From positions 52,764,846 to 52,828,845 of the forward strand of contig CAMZMU010000063.1 of the NCBI GenBank assembly GCA_947311845.1: DNA of 64,000 nucleotides. Direction: 5' to 3'. The number at the start of each line of letters is the position of its first letter. Position 1 is the stretch's first letter. The position numbers and the translations under genes are program-made. This DNA comes from Poa pratensis (taxonomy: Eukaryota; Streptophyta; Magnoliopsida; Poales; Poaceae). Under the pieces are notes generated by a model. The model saw nothing but the letters and a program-made list of their open reading frames with translations. It did not search any database and had not been told where the DNA came from. This document shows positions 35,744-46,580 of this stretch, piece after piece.

Positions 35744-37600
35744 GAGATGCCGCCCTTTTGGCGTAGAAGTCACCGAGGTTCTCCCTAGATCCAGCCCTGA
35801 GCTAGAAGAAGACCAGAGCAACGAGCCTTATGGTCAAATTTCTCGTCTGCTTCTCTTATTTTAGTGTCGAAACGGACAACATTCGTGAGTATAGGATCCT
35901 TGTCTGCAAGTGGGTAATAAGGTGTTGCCTACAACTGCATCTTTAGCTTCGTACATTTGTAAATACTAAGTATTCTAGTATGCACTTAGAATCGATTAGG
36001 ATGGTATGAAAGTGTGAATACCTTCAATCCTCCCCCAATTGTGGTTGACACTTGACATTGCAAATGTCCTGATCTTGAGTTATGTGATTTGATCTGCACT
36101 GCATGATGTCTATATAGGTTGGTGAGTGTCCGGACCATGAGTTTGCATATGCATTGTATCTGGTGAATTTCTCTAAGAGCATCTCCACCAGCACCCGCCA
36201 AACGACACCCCCAAAGGCCCAATGGGTGGTCCGGGCTAAAAAAACAGCCACAACAGCCCTCCAAGTGTTCGTGTCGAGCCGTTTTTTGTGGCTGGCACTT
36301 GACATTGCAAATGTTCTCATCTTGAGTAATGTGATTTGATTCGCCCTTATCAGATATCTATATCAGTGTGGTGAGTATCCGAACCATGAGTTTGCATATG
36401 CATTGTATCTAGTATATTTGTCTAAACCACCTTTTAGAAATGCGTGATGCATGGTGTAGCTTCTTGGAGTGCTCGATATATATCTTTAAAGTTGATAGAT
36501 GATTAAGAGAAAATACATGAAATGGGATGTCCGGATATATCAGGCAATAGTTCTTCGTTGTGCGCAAGTTAATCCACTCCGGAGCTATCAGATTTATGTG
36601 ACGATGCATCACAATGAAGAAACGAGCACTTCAATGGAAATATACAGTGGTTGATAAGACATCTTTTCGTTATCGATTCACATCAAACAAAGTGATAGTA
36701 CAACATGCTACATACCGACACACGCCTCTAAAATCTTGTGGCCATCAAAATTTATCTAGTAAATGTGTGAGCAAAAGATTATATCTGGTACGATGAAGAA
36801 AAACTATTCTCTTAGAAGCTAAGAAATCATCTTACGCTCAGATGATATTCTAGATTTGTGTTTTTGAAAAAGTAGAACTTCAAACTAATATTGGCTACTG
36901 CTACATTCAGATAGAAGAAAGAAGGAGGGCCATCATTATCTAGTTGATTGCCCATTATTAGGTGCAAACAGTTTTATCACGAGAATTACAAACTCCTCCT
37001 TACTTCACACAATCTCTTTGATCTTAGATACAAATTTCTATCTCCACGGATTCTAAAATTTTCATGCTACAAAGTAGGCTCCATTCGATCAGTGTTGTTC
37101 CAACTAAATTTTTGATCCAGGACGAGTTAAAATAAATATAATTACACTTAAGTTCTATACATTCTTAATTTTTTAATTATAGCGTGGTTTTAACAAATCT
37201 ATTTTACATAGTAAATACTTAGCATTATTAACCATAAAATATTTTATCAATTGCTTTCCATTATGTGGTTGCAATATATATCACTGCGATATATCTAAGT
37301 CGCACAAAAAGTTTTATCTTTTGTGAAATATTATACTTAAATGTGCAAATAAAAAGGAAAAGCACACCTCTCCTTGATTTTTTTTACAATTGATGAATTA
37401 TATAGTGTTTATGTATATTATTTGTGTGAATGTTCTTCTCCGACTTTAAGAATATTCAATATATTGGCAAAGATTCTTTTTTGAGCATGACAATGGAGGG
37501 GAAGAGCCCTCCTGAATTTTTCGATTGGTAAGATTCTAAAGCATACAATCTAACAAATGTCTTAACAGAGGTGTGTAGTGTATGCTTACGTAAGAAAATA
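35744..37600 (+). repeat. Segmental duplicate of the RING gene 3' end and flank
   Basis: This block aligns with 40178 onward, where the RING-H2 gene ends. The string gagatgccgcccttttggcgtag at 35744-35766 corresponds to the last codons and stop of that gene (gagatgccgcccttcttgcc, then gtag). The 3' flank follows: ggtcaaatttctcgtctgct, aaggtgttgcct, ctttagcttcgtacatttgt. It lacks the Stowaway present at 40403. The distal part (36900-37560) matches 55390-56120 better, as an ancestral longer unit. No functional gene remains here. Confidence 0.75.
36174..36290. mobile_element. Fragment of a Harbinger-type MITE
   Basis: Within the duplicate block, gagcatctccaccagcaccc begins a GC-rich insert absent from the other copies of this block. 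Its start is the common Harbinger terminal word (gagcatctcca). The right end is not clear, so the element is probably truncated. Confidence 0.45.
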
Positions 37601-38454
37601 TATAGAAACTACTAATTTAAGATATTAGCTTGGTTTCAACTGCCGTTGCAACGGTCGTGCCTGGGAATGATTGACATCAACCACCTGTCCATGTTCGATT
37701 ACATTGTGTTCATTCGATTCAGCCGCAGGCGAACCTAGTATTGAAATCTAGACGAAGAATCCAAGCAACATGACAGGTATAGGGGCTACTAAGGGGACTA
37801 AAGAAACAAGAACATCAACGACTAATTCATCCGCCAATATATTCTTCAAAAGTCGAAAGCTAAGCGATAATGGTTTTGTGAAATCGTCTAGGATGTTAGT
37901 TTAATATATTTCTCGAAATAGCTTAATCATTTTTTTTGCTAAGACCCGCATAAAAATGTGGTGCTGGCGTAAGTAAAGCAAAGCAACATTAGTATTTAGA
38001 TCATTCGTGGCTAATTCCCCATGTCCCCCCGCCCCCGGGTGACAATCCTCTTAAATTCGTCAGGTAGAATATCCAAAGTATTCTAACGAAACCTCTACAC
38101 GTACGACGTTTCTGTGTCCGGTCTTTGTACGATGCAAATCCGACGGATGCCCACGGTTTCATGCCGTATCCTGACGGATTGATTCGGTGTGTCGCACAAA
38201 TGTCGTACAAATAGTGCCGTACATATAGCAGTGCTCGTATTCTAATCAGTACTAAGCACGCTTCTACTACAACTAGAAAACATGGTGGCCGATCTAACGT
38301 TTTGATCCTATCGGTCTAATTAATGATGTTGATTGTAAGGCAACCCGCCATGCCATGGCGCGATCACCTTCCCTTGCGGCTCACCCACTTGTCTAAATAT
38401 CTCATTTGTGTAATCGAATTCAGTTCACGTGGGAAAACTATCTCCCTCTAGTTT

Positions 38455-38489
<35 letters not shown>

Positions 38490-38624
38490 TAGGTTGCCTA
38501 ATAAATCCTTTTTTGCGTGTGTGAAAAATGATCATGACCAGCTTCACACGCACACAAGTGAATCAATCCATTGCATGCATGTATGCAGAATTTCTACCAA
38601 CTAACTATTGAGGGGATGGACATA
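37601..38624. other. Intergenic, with a 31-base C tract
   Basis: No gene was recognised. A segment at 37626-37755 repeats 35545-35680. The only other distinct feature is the uninterrupted C run listed separately. Confidence 0.4.
38456..38486 (+). repeat. Poly-C homopolymer, 31 bases
   Basis: There are thirty-one consecutive C bases, seen directly. Such a tract can form i-motif/G-quadruplex structures and is a frequent spot for assembly length errors. It lies about 1.1 kb upstream of the RING gene. Confidence 0.95.
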
Positions 38625-38822
38625 GGGCTATTTGGTTGGGTTTATATCTAACTTTTGGAATTTGACTTATAAGTTACAAAACATCTAAATAGGTATTTTC
38701 TGACTTTGGATTTGACTTTTGACTGGACATTGTTAAATGATGGTATAATGCGGAAGAGATAATAAAAAAACACCTATTTAGATACTTTTGTGCCTTATAA
38801 GTCAAAAGTTAAAAGCCAGTAC
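38625..38822. mobile_element. MITE with imperfect long inverted repeats
   Basis: The left arm (taacttttggaatttgactt, then ataagt and acatctaaataggt) pairs with the right arm (acctatttagatacttttgt, then ccttataagtcaaaagtta). The start gggctatttggttggg is a typical MITE end in grasses. The right outer end is less clear and a Stowaway follows directly. Confidence 0.55.
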
Positions 38823-38832
38823 TAATATAATA

Positions 38833-38926
38833 CTCCCTCCGATTCCAAACAATTGTCGCTAGCTGTGCTAGAAATTGTTCGGGCTTAGTAATATTCTTCC
38901 AACACTTAAAAGTGAATCGGAGGATG
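38833..38926. mobile_element. Short or decayed Stowaway-like MITE
   Basis: Begins ctccctccgattcc and ends gaatcggaggatg, with TA on each side. Only about 94 bp. The inner arms pair poorly, so it is a degraded member. Confidence 0.6.
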
Positions 38927-39206
38927 TACTAACTTGCTAAGAGTAAGACGCGACTAAGAGAGGATTAGATTAGAGGCTATATATTTGTCTTTAGCGCCAG
39001 GTTGTCGTATATGTGGCAAATATCCAATAGTCTTTTTGGGTTGTTGATCGTATCATTCCAGGTATATTCTGTCCACGGAGTTCAGTTACACCCGGCCTGA
39101 TCCCATACGTTCACCGCACATGGAGTAGTCCAAATCAGACCATAACACGAAGAGTGTAGCAAAGCCGCACCTACCATGATTCGCTAGGTAGACACGCCAA
39201 CGCTCG

Positions 39207-39290
39207 TACTAGTAGAGTAGTTTTTTTTTTGAAACTATACTACTACTACTAGTAGAGTAGTTTTTTTTTTTAAACTATACTACTAGTTGT
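39207..39290. repeat. Two 40-bp tandem copies with oligo-T and self-complementary ends
   Basis: The word agtagagtagtttttttttt recurs exactly 40 bp later (39211 and 39251). Each is followed by aaactatactact, which can pair back with the agtagagtagttt part, so each unit could fold into a hairpin. It lies about 300-390 bp before the RING start codon. Confidence 0.75.
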
Positions 39291-39595
39291 AGAGTAGATG
39301 CTTGCTCCGGTGCACTGGTTTCAGAACCAGCGCCCACTGTCTTTGGCTCTACCGACCGACCACCCCCTGTTTCTCCCTCGAGCCCGGGAACACCGGGCGG
39401 CTTTATCTACACCCTATGGAAATTGAAAAGCCGACGAGATAAATCCGGCCGGTTCTTCCATAAAGATCCAGGGCCGCCAGTCCAAGCTAGCTTCCAGCAC
39501 ACACTTGTCACCTTCCTCCCCGCACCCCAGCGATAAGCCCGCCCGCCCGTGACGACTGACCACGCCCGTCGTCGGCCGTCTCATCCCATCCATCG

Positions 39596-40201
39596 ATGCA
39601 GCAAGAGCAGCGGCTACCTGTCGTCATGATGGCAGCGAGGAGGCTGCTGATGGCGCCGGAAGCCTCGCCGGGCGCGCCCATCATCGCCGACGACCGGGAC
39701 ATCATCATCATCCTCGCCTCGCTCCTCTGCGCGCTCATCTGCGTCCTCACCATCGGCCTCGTCGCGCGCTGCGCCTGCTCCCGCCACCTCGGCGTCGGCG
39801 CACCCGGCGCGGCCTCTGCCGTCGCCGCCAACCGGGGCGTCAAGAAGTCCGTGCTCCGCGCCATCCCCACGGTGCCCTACGTCGCCGCCGACCCCGAAAA
39901 CGGCGGGAAAGGCAAGGGCAAGGCGGAGTCCGGGCAGGCGCCGGAGTGCGCCATCTGCCTCGCCGAGTTCGAGGATGGCGAGCCCATGCGCGTGCTGCCG
40001 CAGTGCGGCCACGCCTTCCACGCCCCCTGCGTCGACAAGTGGCTGCGCGGCCACTCCTCCTGCCCCTCCTGCCGCCGCATCCTCGTCGCCCGCCTGCCGC
40101 CCGCCGAGCGGTGCCAGCGCTGCGGAGCCCGGCCCGACCCAGCAGCGGCGCGATGGAAGCCCGCGGCCCACTACGGCGAGATGCCGCCCTTCTTGCCGTA
40201 G
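39596..40201 (+). CDS. ATL: ATL-type RING-H2 E3 ubiquitin-protein ligase
   Basis: ATL proteins are membrane-anchored ubiquitin ligases, often in defence or hormone responses. This is a single exon of 201 aa, as usual for the family. A hydrophobic helix spans residues 36-58 ([20 protein letters not shown]). The GLD-like motif is present in variant form at 81-95 ([15 protein letters not shown], with Val for Leu and Lys for Asp). The RING-H2 domain is complete: C118, C121, C137, H139, H142, C145, C156, C159, with the canonical spacing C-X2-C-X15-C-X1-H-X2-H-X2-C-X10-C-X2-C and the conserved Pro and Trp. An extra CxxC (C173/C176) follows. The start could also be the MM at residues 11-12. The last seven codons and 3' flank have been copied to 35744. 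Confidence 0.92.
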   Translation: MQQEQRLPVVMMAARRLLMAPEASPGAPIIADDRDIIIILASLLCALICVLTIGLVARCACSRHLGVGAPGAASAVAANRGVKKSVLRAIPTVPYVAADPENGGKGKGKAESGQAPECAICLAEFEDGEPMRVLPQCGHAFHAPCVDKWLRGHSSCPSCRRILVARLPPAERCQRCGARPDPAAARWKPAAHYGEMPPFLP

Positions 40202-40402
40202 CTGCCGGCGCAGATCCGGGATGGAGCTCGGAAGCAGACGAGCAGAGGAATCAGTCGACCGATCGATGAGCTTTTTGGTCAAATTTCTCGTCTGCTTCTT
40301 TTATTTCAGTGACGAAACGGATAGCATTCGTCAGTTTAGGATCCTTTGTGAAGATAAGGTGTTGCCTGCCACTGCATCTTTAGCTTCGTACATTTGTAAA
40401 TA

Positions 40403-40525
40403 CTCACTCCGTCCAAAAATAAGTGTCTCAACTTTGTCAAATAATGGATGTATTTAGACATGTTTCATGTATAAATACATCCATTTTTTAGCAAAATTGA
40501 GACACTTATTTTGAGACGGAGGGAG
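40403..40525. mobile_element. Stowaway MITE with empty site in window
   Basis: Ends ctcactccgtccaaaaa and gagacggagggag; TA at 40401-40402 and 40526-40527. The duplicate at about 35958 reads catttgtaaatactaagtat, with no insert, which marks the empty site. Confidence 0.95.
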
Positions 40526-40895
40526 TAGTAAGTACTCTGTATAAACTAGTGTGCAATTAGAATCGATTAGGATGATATGAAATTGTGAATAGCTTCAGTA
40601 CTCCCCCAATTGTGGTTGACACTTGCGTACTTGACATTGCGAATGTCCTGATCTTGAGTAATGTGATTTGATCTGCACTGCATATCAGATGTCTACATCA
40701 GTGTGGTGAGTATCCGGACCATGAGTTTGCATATGCATTGTATCTGCAGTAGTGTATTTCTCTAAGCCTTTAAGAAATGCGTCCTGCATGGTGTAATAGC
40801 TGCTTAGAGTGATCGATACTTATCTTTTAAAGCTGATGGATGATTAAGAAGATGTCCGGATATACCAGACAACAATTCTCGTTGAGTGCAAGTTA

Positions 40896-41041
40896 CTCCC
40901 TCCGTTTTTTTAATATAAGATGATTTAGGTGTTGCACATGTTGTCTAGATACATACTAAAGTGAGTGAACATGCACACTAACACATGTCTATGTACATTT
41001 GTGTACATACTAAAACATCTTATATTAAAAAACGGAGGGAG
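40896..41041. mobile_element. Stowaway MITE
   Basis: A 146-bp element with ends ctccctccgttttttta and taaaaaacggagggag, and TA on both sides (40894-40895, 41042-41043). Confidence 0.95.
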
Positions 41042-42699
41042 TACACATTAATCCACTCCGGAGCTATCCGATCAATGTGACAATACATCATAAGTTCATA
41101 ACGAAGAAATGAGCCTTCGATGGCAGTATACAGTGGTTGAGAAAACATCTTCTCCTATCCATTCACATAAGCTTTTTTCTTCGTTGTGCCAGATATTATA
41201 CAGAGTGAAAAGTTCATAAGCGCTTCAATGGCAGTATATAGTGGTTGAGAAGACATATTCTCCTTATCCATTCACATCATACAAAGTGACAATACAACAT
41301 GCTACACACGCCTCTAAAATCTTGTGGTGATTAAAATTTAACTACAAAATGGGTGAGCAAGAGATTATTATATCTGGTACAAAAAAAATCTCTTCTCTTT
41401 TCACTCTCTATTTTTAAGTTGGCTATCATCCTACATGGTTTAGGTAAGAGAAGGCAACCATCCTACATGTAAACAGTGTACAACGCAATGTTGTCACTGG
41501 TCTCCATTTATGATGAGATGATATTTTAGATTTTTTTTTGAAAAAAGGAAGAACTTCAAACTAATATTTGCTAATGCTATATTCAGACTTCAGATAAAAA
41601 AGAGTGCCAAGTCGAGCTATCGTTATCTTGTTGCCTGCATCTGCATGTTTGCCAGTTATTGATGCAAAGTGGTTATAACCGGCGGACTACAAACTCTTGC
41701 TCCCTTGGATCATGGTCTCGTTGACCTTAGATACACATTTCTATCTCCACGGATTCTAAACTCTTGCTGACATGGATCATGCTCCCATTGATCTTGCATC
41801 TTCTGTAAGAGCACATACAACAAATGTTCATTGGTCTGAATGTTTTAATTAAGAAGAAACAATATTATGTAGGAAAAACAATGACTAAAGCAGATACAAA
41901 TTGTCCAAAGCGCCCACCAATCGACGAGCCACAATTAAAATGCTCCAAGAAACACACCAGCACAATAAGAAAAACTAGAAGTCTCCCAGCAAAACAGAGT
42001 GCCATGCCGTAATATTTGAACACCGAAACCTCAGAATTTTTGGACTGTTTATGTGATTTGACTGGTTCACAGAATCGGGAGGGTTTGTCAATCAAGAAAA
42101 TTATTGTGACTACTGCAAGATATAGACTATCAATTCTTTATAATTCTGGTCAGATAAGATTATGTGGTTGCGAGAGATACTTCCATGATGGGATTGATAA
42201 AGTTGTGCATTATGTACTTTAAGAGTCTACTTCCATGATGGGATTACGGTGCACACAAAAACAAGTGCACACTCTGGTCAGCACTTAAGTGGCATAACTT
42301 AGATGCGCACACATATGCAAGTTCAAGAGTTGAAAATACAAAGTGCAGTCATCTATCCAGCTAGGCAAAAAGGTCGAAAGAGCAAAGCGCGGCCAGCCAG
42401 GTAAGCAAAATGGCAAAGATACATGTGTCTGACAACCTGGTATATATAAAGGGTTAATTGGATCTATGCCACTCCCCAATTCACAGGTTGGACTTATGCC
42501 ATTACAAAAACTGAAGTTGCAAATATGCCACTCAAAATTCTCAATACCTCTATCTATGCCATTGTCCCCACTAAATAGAATAACGGTTTAATTTATACAT
42601 GTATTTGACTATATAGTGTCGTATTTACCATACTACCCCAGTGCCCAACTTTTTGGCAGCAATTTAGCGGTGTCCGGGCGCCCAAAAATTCAAAAAATT

Positions 42700-42999
42700 C
42701 AAATTTTGGCCAAAATTTGACTTTCTCAGAAAAATCTAAAAAAATTACAGAAAATCAAAAACAGTAATGTGAGCCTACTGTTTAAAAACGAGCCAATTCT
42801 GGGCGCATATGGACCATTAAACTGAGATTTTAAGTTCTGTCCAGAAATTTTTCAAATTTTGGCCGAAATTTTGAAATTCTCAGAAAAATCTAAAAAAATT
42901 ACAGAAAATCAAAAACATTAATATGAGTGTACTGTTGAAATACGAGCCAATTCTGGGCACGTATTGATCCATACAATGAGATTTCATGCTCTGACCTGA
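42700..42999. repeat. Tandem duplication of about 153 bp inside the MULE
   Basis: Two diverged copies, the second starting 153 bp after the first (caaattttggcc at 42700 and 42853). Both contain tctcagaaaaatctaaaaaa and gagccaattctgggc. They lie between the left terminal repeat and the 3' end of the transposase gene. Confidence 0.75.
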
Positions 43000-43201
43000 A
43001 ACTTGTCAAACATTCACACAAAATTTTGGCAGCACTTAACCACTATGTTCCATATCTTTGCAAGCACAATTCAACACACATTTGTAAGCACAATTCAAAC
43101 ATGTCCATACATAGGTTCACAAGCACAATTTAAGAGAGGTTCCTAGGCAAATAAAGTTCACAGAACAAGTAGCAAAAGCAAACACCTAGTTGAGTTATCC
43201 A

Positions 43202-45689
43202 CTAGCCACCAAGCCAATTTCGGAGGCTTCTTTTTGCACCATATGGAGGCTGCACTACTGGAGGTGCAGGTGGAGGTGGAGGTATAACAGGCGCAAATGG
43301 AACACGTTTCTTGGCTATTTTCCCTTTAGAGGTAGCCTTTGGTGGAGTCTTTTTCTTGACCTTCTCTTGTGGCATAGCTTTCTTCACAGGAGTCTTTTTC
43401 TTGGCCTTCTCTTGTGACATAGCAGTCTTCTTGACTGGGGTCTTTTGCTTGGTCTTCTCTTGTGGTGTAGCTATCTTCACGGGTGTCTTCTCCTTGGCTG
43501 ATGTGTTGGGCTTCTGTGGAGTTGTTCTAGCCTTTTTCCTGCATTAACAACATGTGATTTAGATTGAGCAATATCAGATTCAGGCAAGTGCGGCAATTAC
43601 CTTATAAAGTTGATAATGGGTTCATCATCTATTGCATCACCATCTATTGTAGCAGTTGTTTCTTCACCTTTCTTCCTGCAAATAAGAACAAGATAAATCA
43701 ATTTCACGATATAAAAGTCACGAAAAAGAGATGCATAAACACAACTAGTGAACCACCTTTTATTTGTGGGTGTACATGGATCTGGTACATCTTCAGGTAT
43801 GTAATCATCATCTACTGCCACATATTTAGGATCAGGGGCTTTGCATGTTTTCTTCATGTGCCCAGGTTTACCACATCTCTTGCACTTGACTATTTTCCTA
43901 CCAGGTTCTAGCCATCCTCTCCATCTCTGAACTCTTGGCCTACCAGCCACCGCCTGCTGCAAAGGTGGGTGCACCTTGAATCCCAAATCAACATTTATCC
44001 ACTGTGACTTGTCTGTCATGGAAGGCATTCTCCCTGCATATGCTGCCTTGAACTTTTCCGCTGAATAATATTCATCCACATATGTCTCAATTTGAGCACC
44101 ATTAATGCTACAAATGAAGGCCAATGCGTGCATGCATGGTTTTCCAGAAACTTGCCAAACTCTACATGTACATGTGCGACTTTCTAAGTTGACAATGTGC
44201 CTTTTGACAAATTTCAGATCCAGCAAAGTAACCTCTGCCTCATGTTCATTGGTCCAAATAATCTTGTTCCGACCAATGGTTTTGCTAAGAGCATTAAGCT
44301 GCTTGATGACATGAGGAAGAATTCTACCCTTCAGTTTTTGACCTACCAGTTTTCTTAGGCAGAACTTCTCCGTGATAATCTCCCTAACGCTATCAACAAG
44401 ATTGCAAAGATTCAACCCTTTAAAGTCTTTTATTTGGTTGTTGAAACTCTCAGATATGTTGTTCGTCAAATAGTCAACCTTGCTGGCCTCTCCAAAACCA
44501 CATCTATACCACAACCTATGGTGATGAATATCAAGATATTCAATAGCTTCTGGATTTGCTTCCTTAATTAGGTTCATATGATGCATGAACTTACGATCTG
44601 AAAAAGTCCTCGCAGCTGGGTACAAATTATCTGTGTATACTTTACCATGGAATTTCTTCATGAAATTTGCATAAAGGTGCCTCATGCACTCTCTGTTTTC
44701 GCAGTCGGGGAACACAAGGTCAATGGCTGTCTCTAACCCTTTGCATGCATCACTGGAAATAACAAGTCCATGTGGGGAACCTATGGCTCTATGCAACTGT
44801 TTCATGAACCATTCCCAATTGTCACCGGTTTCCGAATCAAACACAGCAAATGCTACATAATATAGCCAATTGTGCCCATCTACAGCGGTTGCTGATGCTA
44901 ATTGGCCCTTAAATTTCCCATTAAGTGTCGTTGAGTCGACACCAACATAAGGCCTACAACCAGCTAAGAAACCATGGATGCAAGGCTTGAATGCAACAAA
45001 CATTTGGTTGAAGTGATATTTGGTTCCATCTTTTACTAGCTCTATCTCTACAATGCTCCCTGGGCTCTTATGTTCTATCTCAGCTTTCCAATTAAAAAGC
45101 AATGGAAAATTATCTTCGTAACTACCATGAATTTGGTTGAGTGCTACTTGCATACCATGCCAAGTCTTATTGTACTCCAGCTTGATGTTGTACTCATCTT
45201 GCAACATTCCTCTTGCTGCTTTTGCACCAACACCAGGATTTTTCTTCACCCAATCCTCAAGCCTATCTGCAATCCAACCTTGTGAAGCCATTGTGCAATT
45301 TGACAACTTCTGCGTTGGACAATTGTGCTCAAATGGAAGTGTTTTTATCTGCAAATGATAAACACACTACATAAGTCAGGTGCGACAAAGAAACCTTGCA
45401 AGTAAATAATAGACAGGAAACAAGACATGTAAACAACCCATACCATGACTGTTCTACCATCCTGCAGTACAGATGCATGAATGCGCCATTGACATGTCGC
45501 ATGTGCACACCGAGCAATAAATCGAGTGGGATCTGTTTTGATTTTAGCCAACTTAAACCCAACCATAATAGCTCGCTGCCGTATAGCTTTTCTGAAAGCC
45601 ACAATGTCAGGAAAAAGAGCCCCGACTCGGATGTCTGGATTCTCAGGGTCATGCACCACGCTATAACCAGCAGGGTTAGTGTCAACCAT
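43202..45689 (-). CDS. mudrA: mudrA-like MULE transposase, 749 aa, frame intact
   Basis: Catalyses cut-and-paste movement of the MULE. Minus-strand exons 45689-45444, 45348-43757, 43675-43601 and 43538-43202 total 2250 bp with consistent phases. The Mutator DNA-binding domain lies in exon 1 (DIRVGALFPD to CQWRIHASV). The MULE catalytic core follows, with probable Asp at about residue 220 (RPYVGVDSTT) and about 282 (LVISSDACKG), and candidate Glu at about 382 (TNNISESFN). Then comes a SWIM zinc finger (CTCRVWQVSGKPCMH, about 475-489) and a CCHC knuckle (CKRCGKPGHMKKTC, about 571-584). The C-terminus is unusual: Lys/Thr/Pro-rich repeats (KKTPVKK type), then a proline run and YGAKRSLRNWLGG. The start at 45689 is the first usable ATG; the sequence upstream once coded further but is broken. 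Introns are inferred. Confidence 0.85.
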
Positions 45690-46110
45690 TTCTCTCTGCT
45701 CTGTACATGTCAAACATCCATGAGCACATGAAATTCAGCAGGGTTAGGAACAAGAATTATCAAGCACAATAACATCAAGCGCAAGATTCCTCTCTGCTCT
45801 GTACATGTCAAACATCACATGAAATTCATCACTTCCAGTTAGTCTAACATCTTGCGCCATTCTCACATTAAAATACCACACGCTGATACTCTGATCTCTG
45901 CCAACTCTCAACTCTGCACTTAACCCATCCATGAGCACATCCATGGAGAAATCATCCTAGTTTACATTCCATTTAATTGATTTCCCCTTCACATATGATT
46001 TCCTACCGTTTGGTTCCTTCAGCACAAATCCTTGAACAACAAGGTCTAAGCTAAATTCGAGCCTACAAATTACGAAACACAAAAGCGAAATTAACAAATC
46101 CACGAGCACA
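45690..46110 (-). pseudogene. Broken N-terminal exon of the MULE transposase
   Basis: Upstream of the 45689 start the minus strand encodes FSLDLVVQGFVLKEPNGRKS and, after one in-frame TAG at 45957-45959, DDFSMDVLMDGLSAEL through DEFHVMFDMYRAERN. The reading frame is otherwise continuous across the TAG. A segment containing atgtttgacatgtacagagc occurs twice, at about 45690-45730 and 45775-45815, from a tandem duplication of roughly 80 bp that separates this exon from the next. It looks like the former N-terminus, now lost, but a spliced route around it cannot be excluded. Confidence 0.55.
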
Positions 46111-46249
46111 TCTCTGTAAAATTCATGGAGAGAATGGGGATGTTGGGGACTGGTGCACTCACATGTTTGACGACTCCAACTCCATCCCTCCTCCAGCCTA
46201 CAGCCACGCCTGGGCAGCCCCTGCCTTCTCCCGCCGCTGCGCAGCAGCG

Positions 46250-46580
46250 CTCCTCCCGCCGGCGACGAGCTCCCGCTGCTAGGGTTCGTTGGGCGCGAGA
46301 TGGGGGCGCGAGAGATGTGCGCCTCCCGACGCTGGCTCGCCGCCGCTGGGCTGCACTGCCTCCTCCCGCCGGCGACGCGCTCCTCCCGCCGGCGACGAGC
46401 TCCCGCTGCTAGGGTTCGTCGGGCGCGAGACGGGGGCGCGAGAGATGCGCGCCTCCCGACGCTGGCCCGCCGCCGCTGGGCAGCACTGCCTCCGCCCGCC
46501 GGCGACACGCTCCTCCCGCCGGCGACGCGCTTCCGCCGCTAGGGTTCGTCGAGCGCGAGACGGGGCGCGAGAGATGCTTC
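46250..46580. repeat. GC-rich minisatellite, 130-bp period, about 2.6 copies
   Basis: The word ctagggttcgt recurs at 46280, 46410 and 46540, exactly 130 bp apart, with ctcctcccgccggcgac and ggggcgcgagagatg conserved between copies. It lies between the right terminal repeat and the transposase gene, where a promoter would be. Chance open frames across it are not genes. Confidence 0.85.

Larger units (their letters stand above)
40202..42441 (+). repeat. 3' flank of the RING gene, parent of the duplicated blocks
   Basis: Non-coding DNA after the RING stop. Segments recur, diverged, at 35767-37560, 48120-48169 plus 53130-53330, 53340-57560 and 58800-59111 plus 63864-64000. Shared landmarks are aatcgattaggatgatatga, catgagtttgcatatgcatt, atccactccggagctat, gcagtatacagtggttga, and tataattctggtcagataag. 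Two Stowaway elements (40403, 40896) are inserted in this copy. Confidence 0.75.

Noticed and set aside
39614..40282. 222-codon antisense frame opposite the RING-H2 gene
   Set aside because: It is the shadow of a GC-rich coding exon. The plus strand has a perfect RING-H2 domain, while the antisense product has no domain and is compositionally odd.
46250..46580. Regular repeats considered as CRISPR-like
   Set aside because: Units are contiguous with no unique spacers, and the DNA is plant nuclear.
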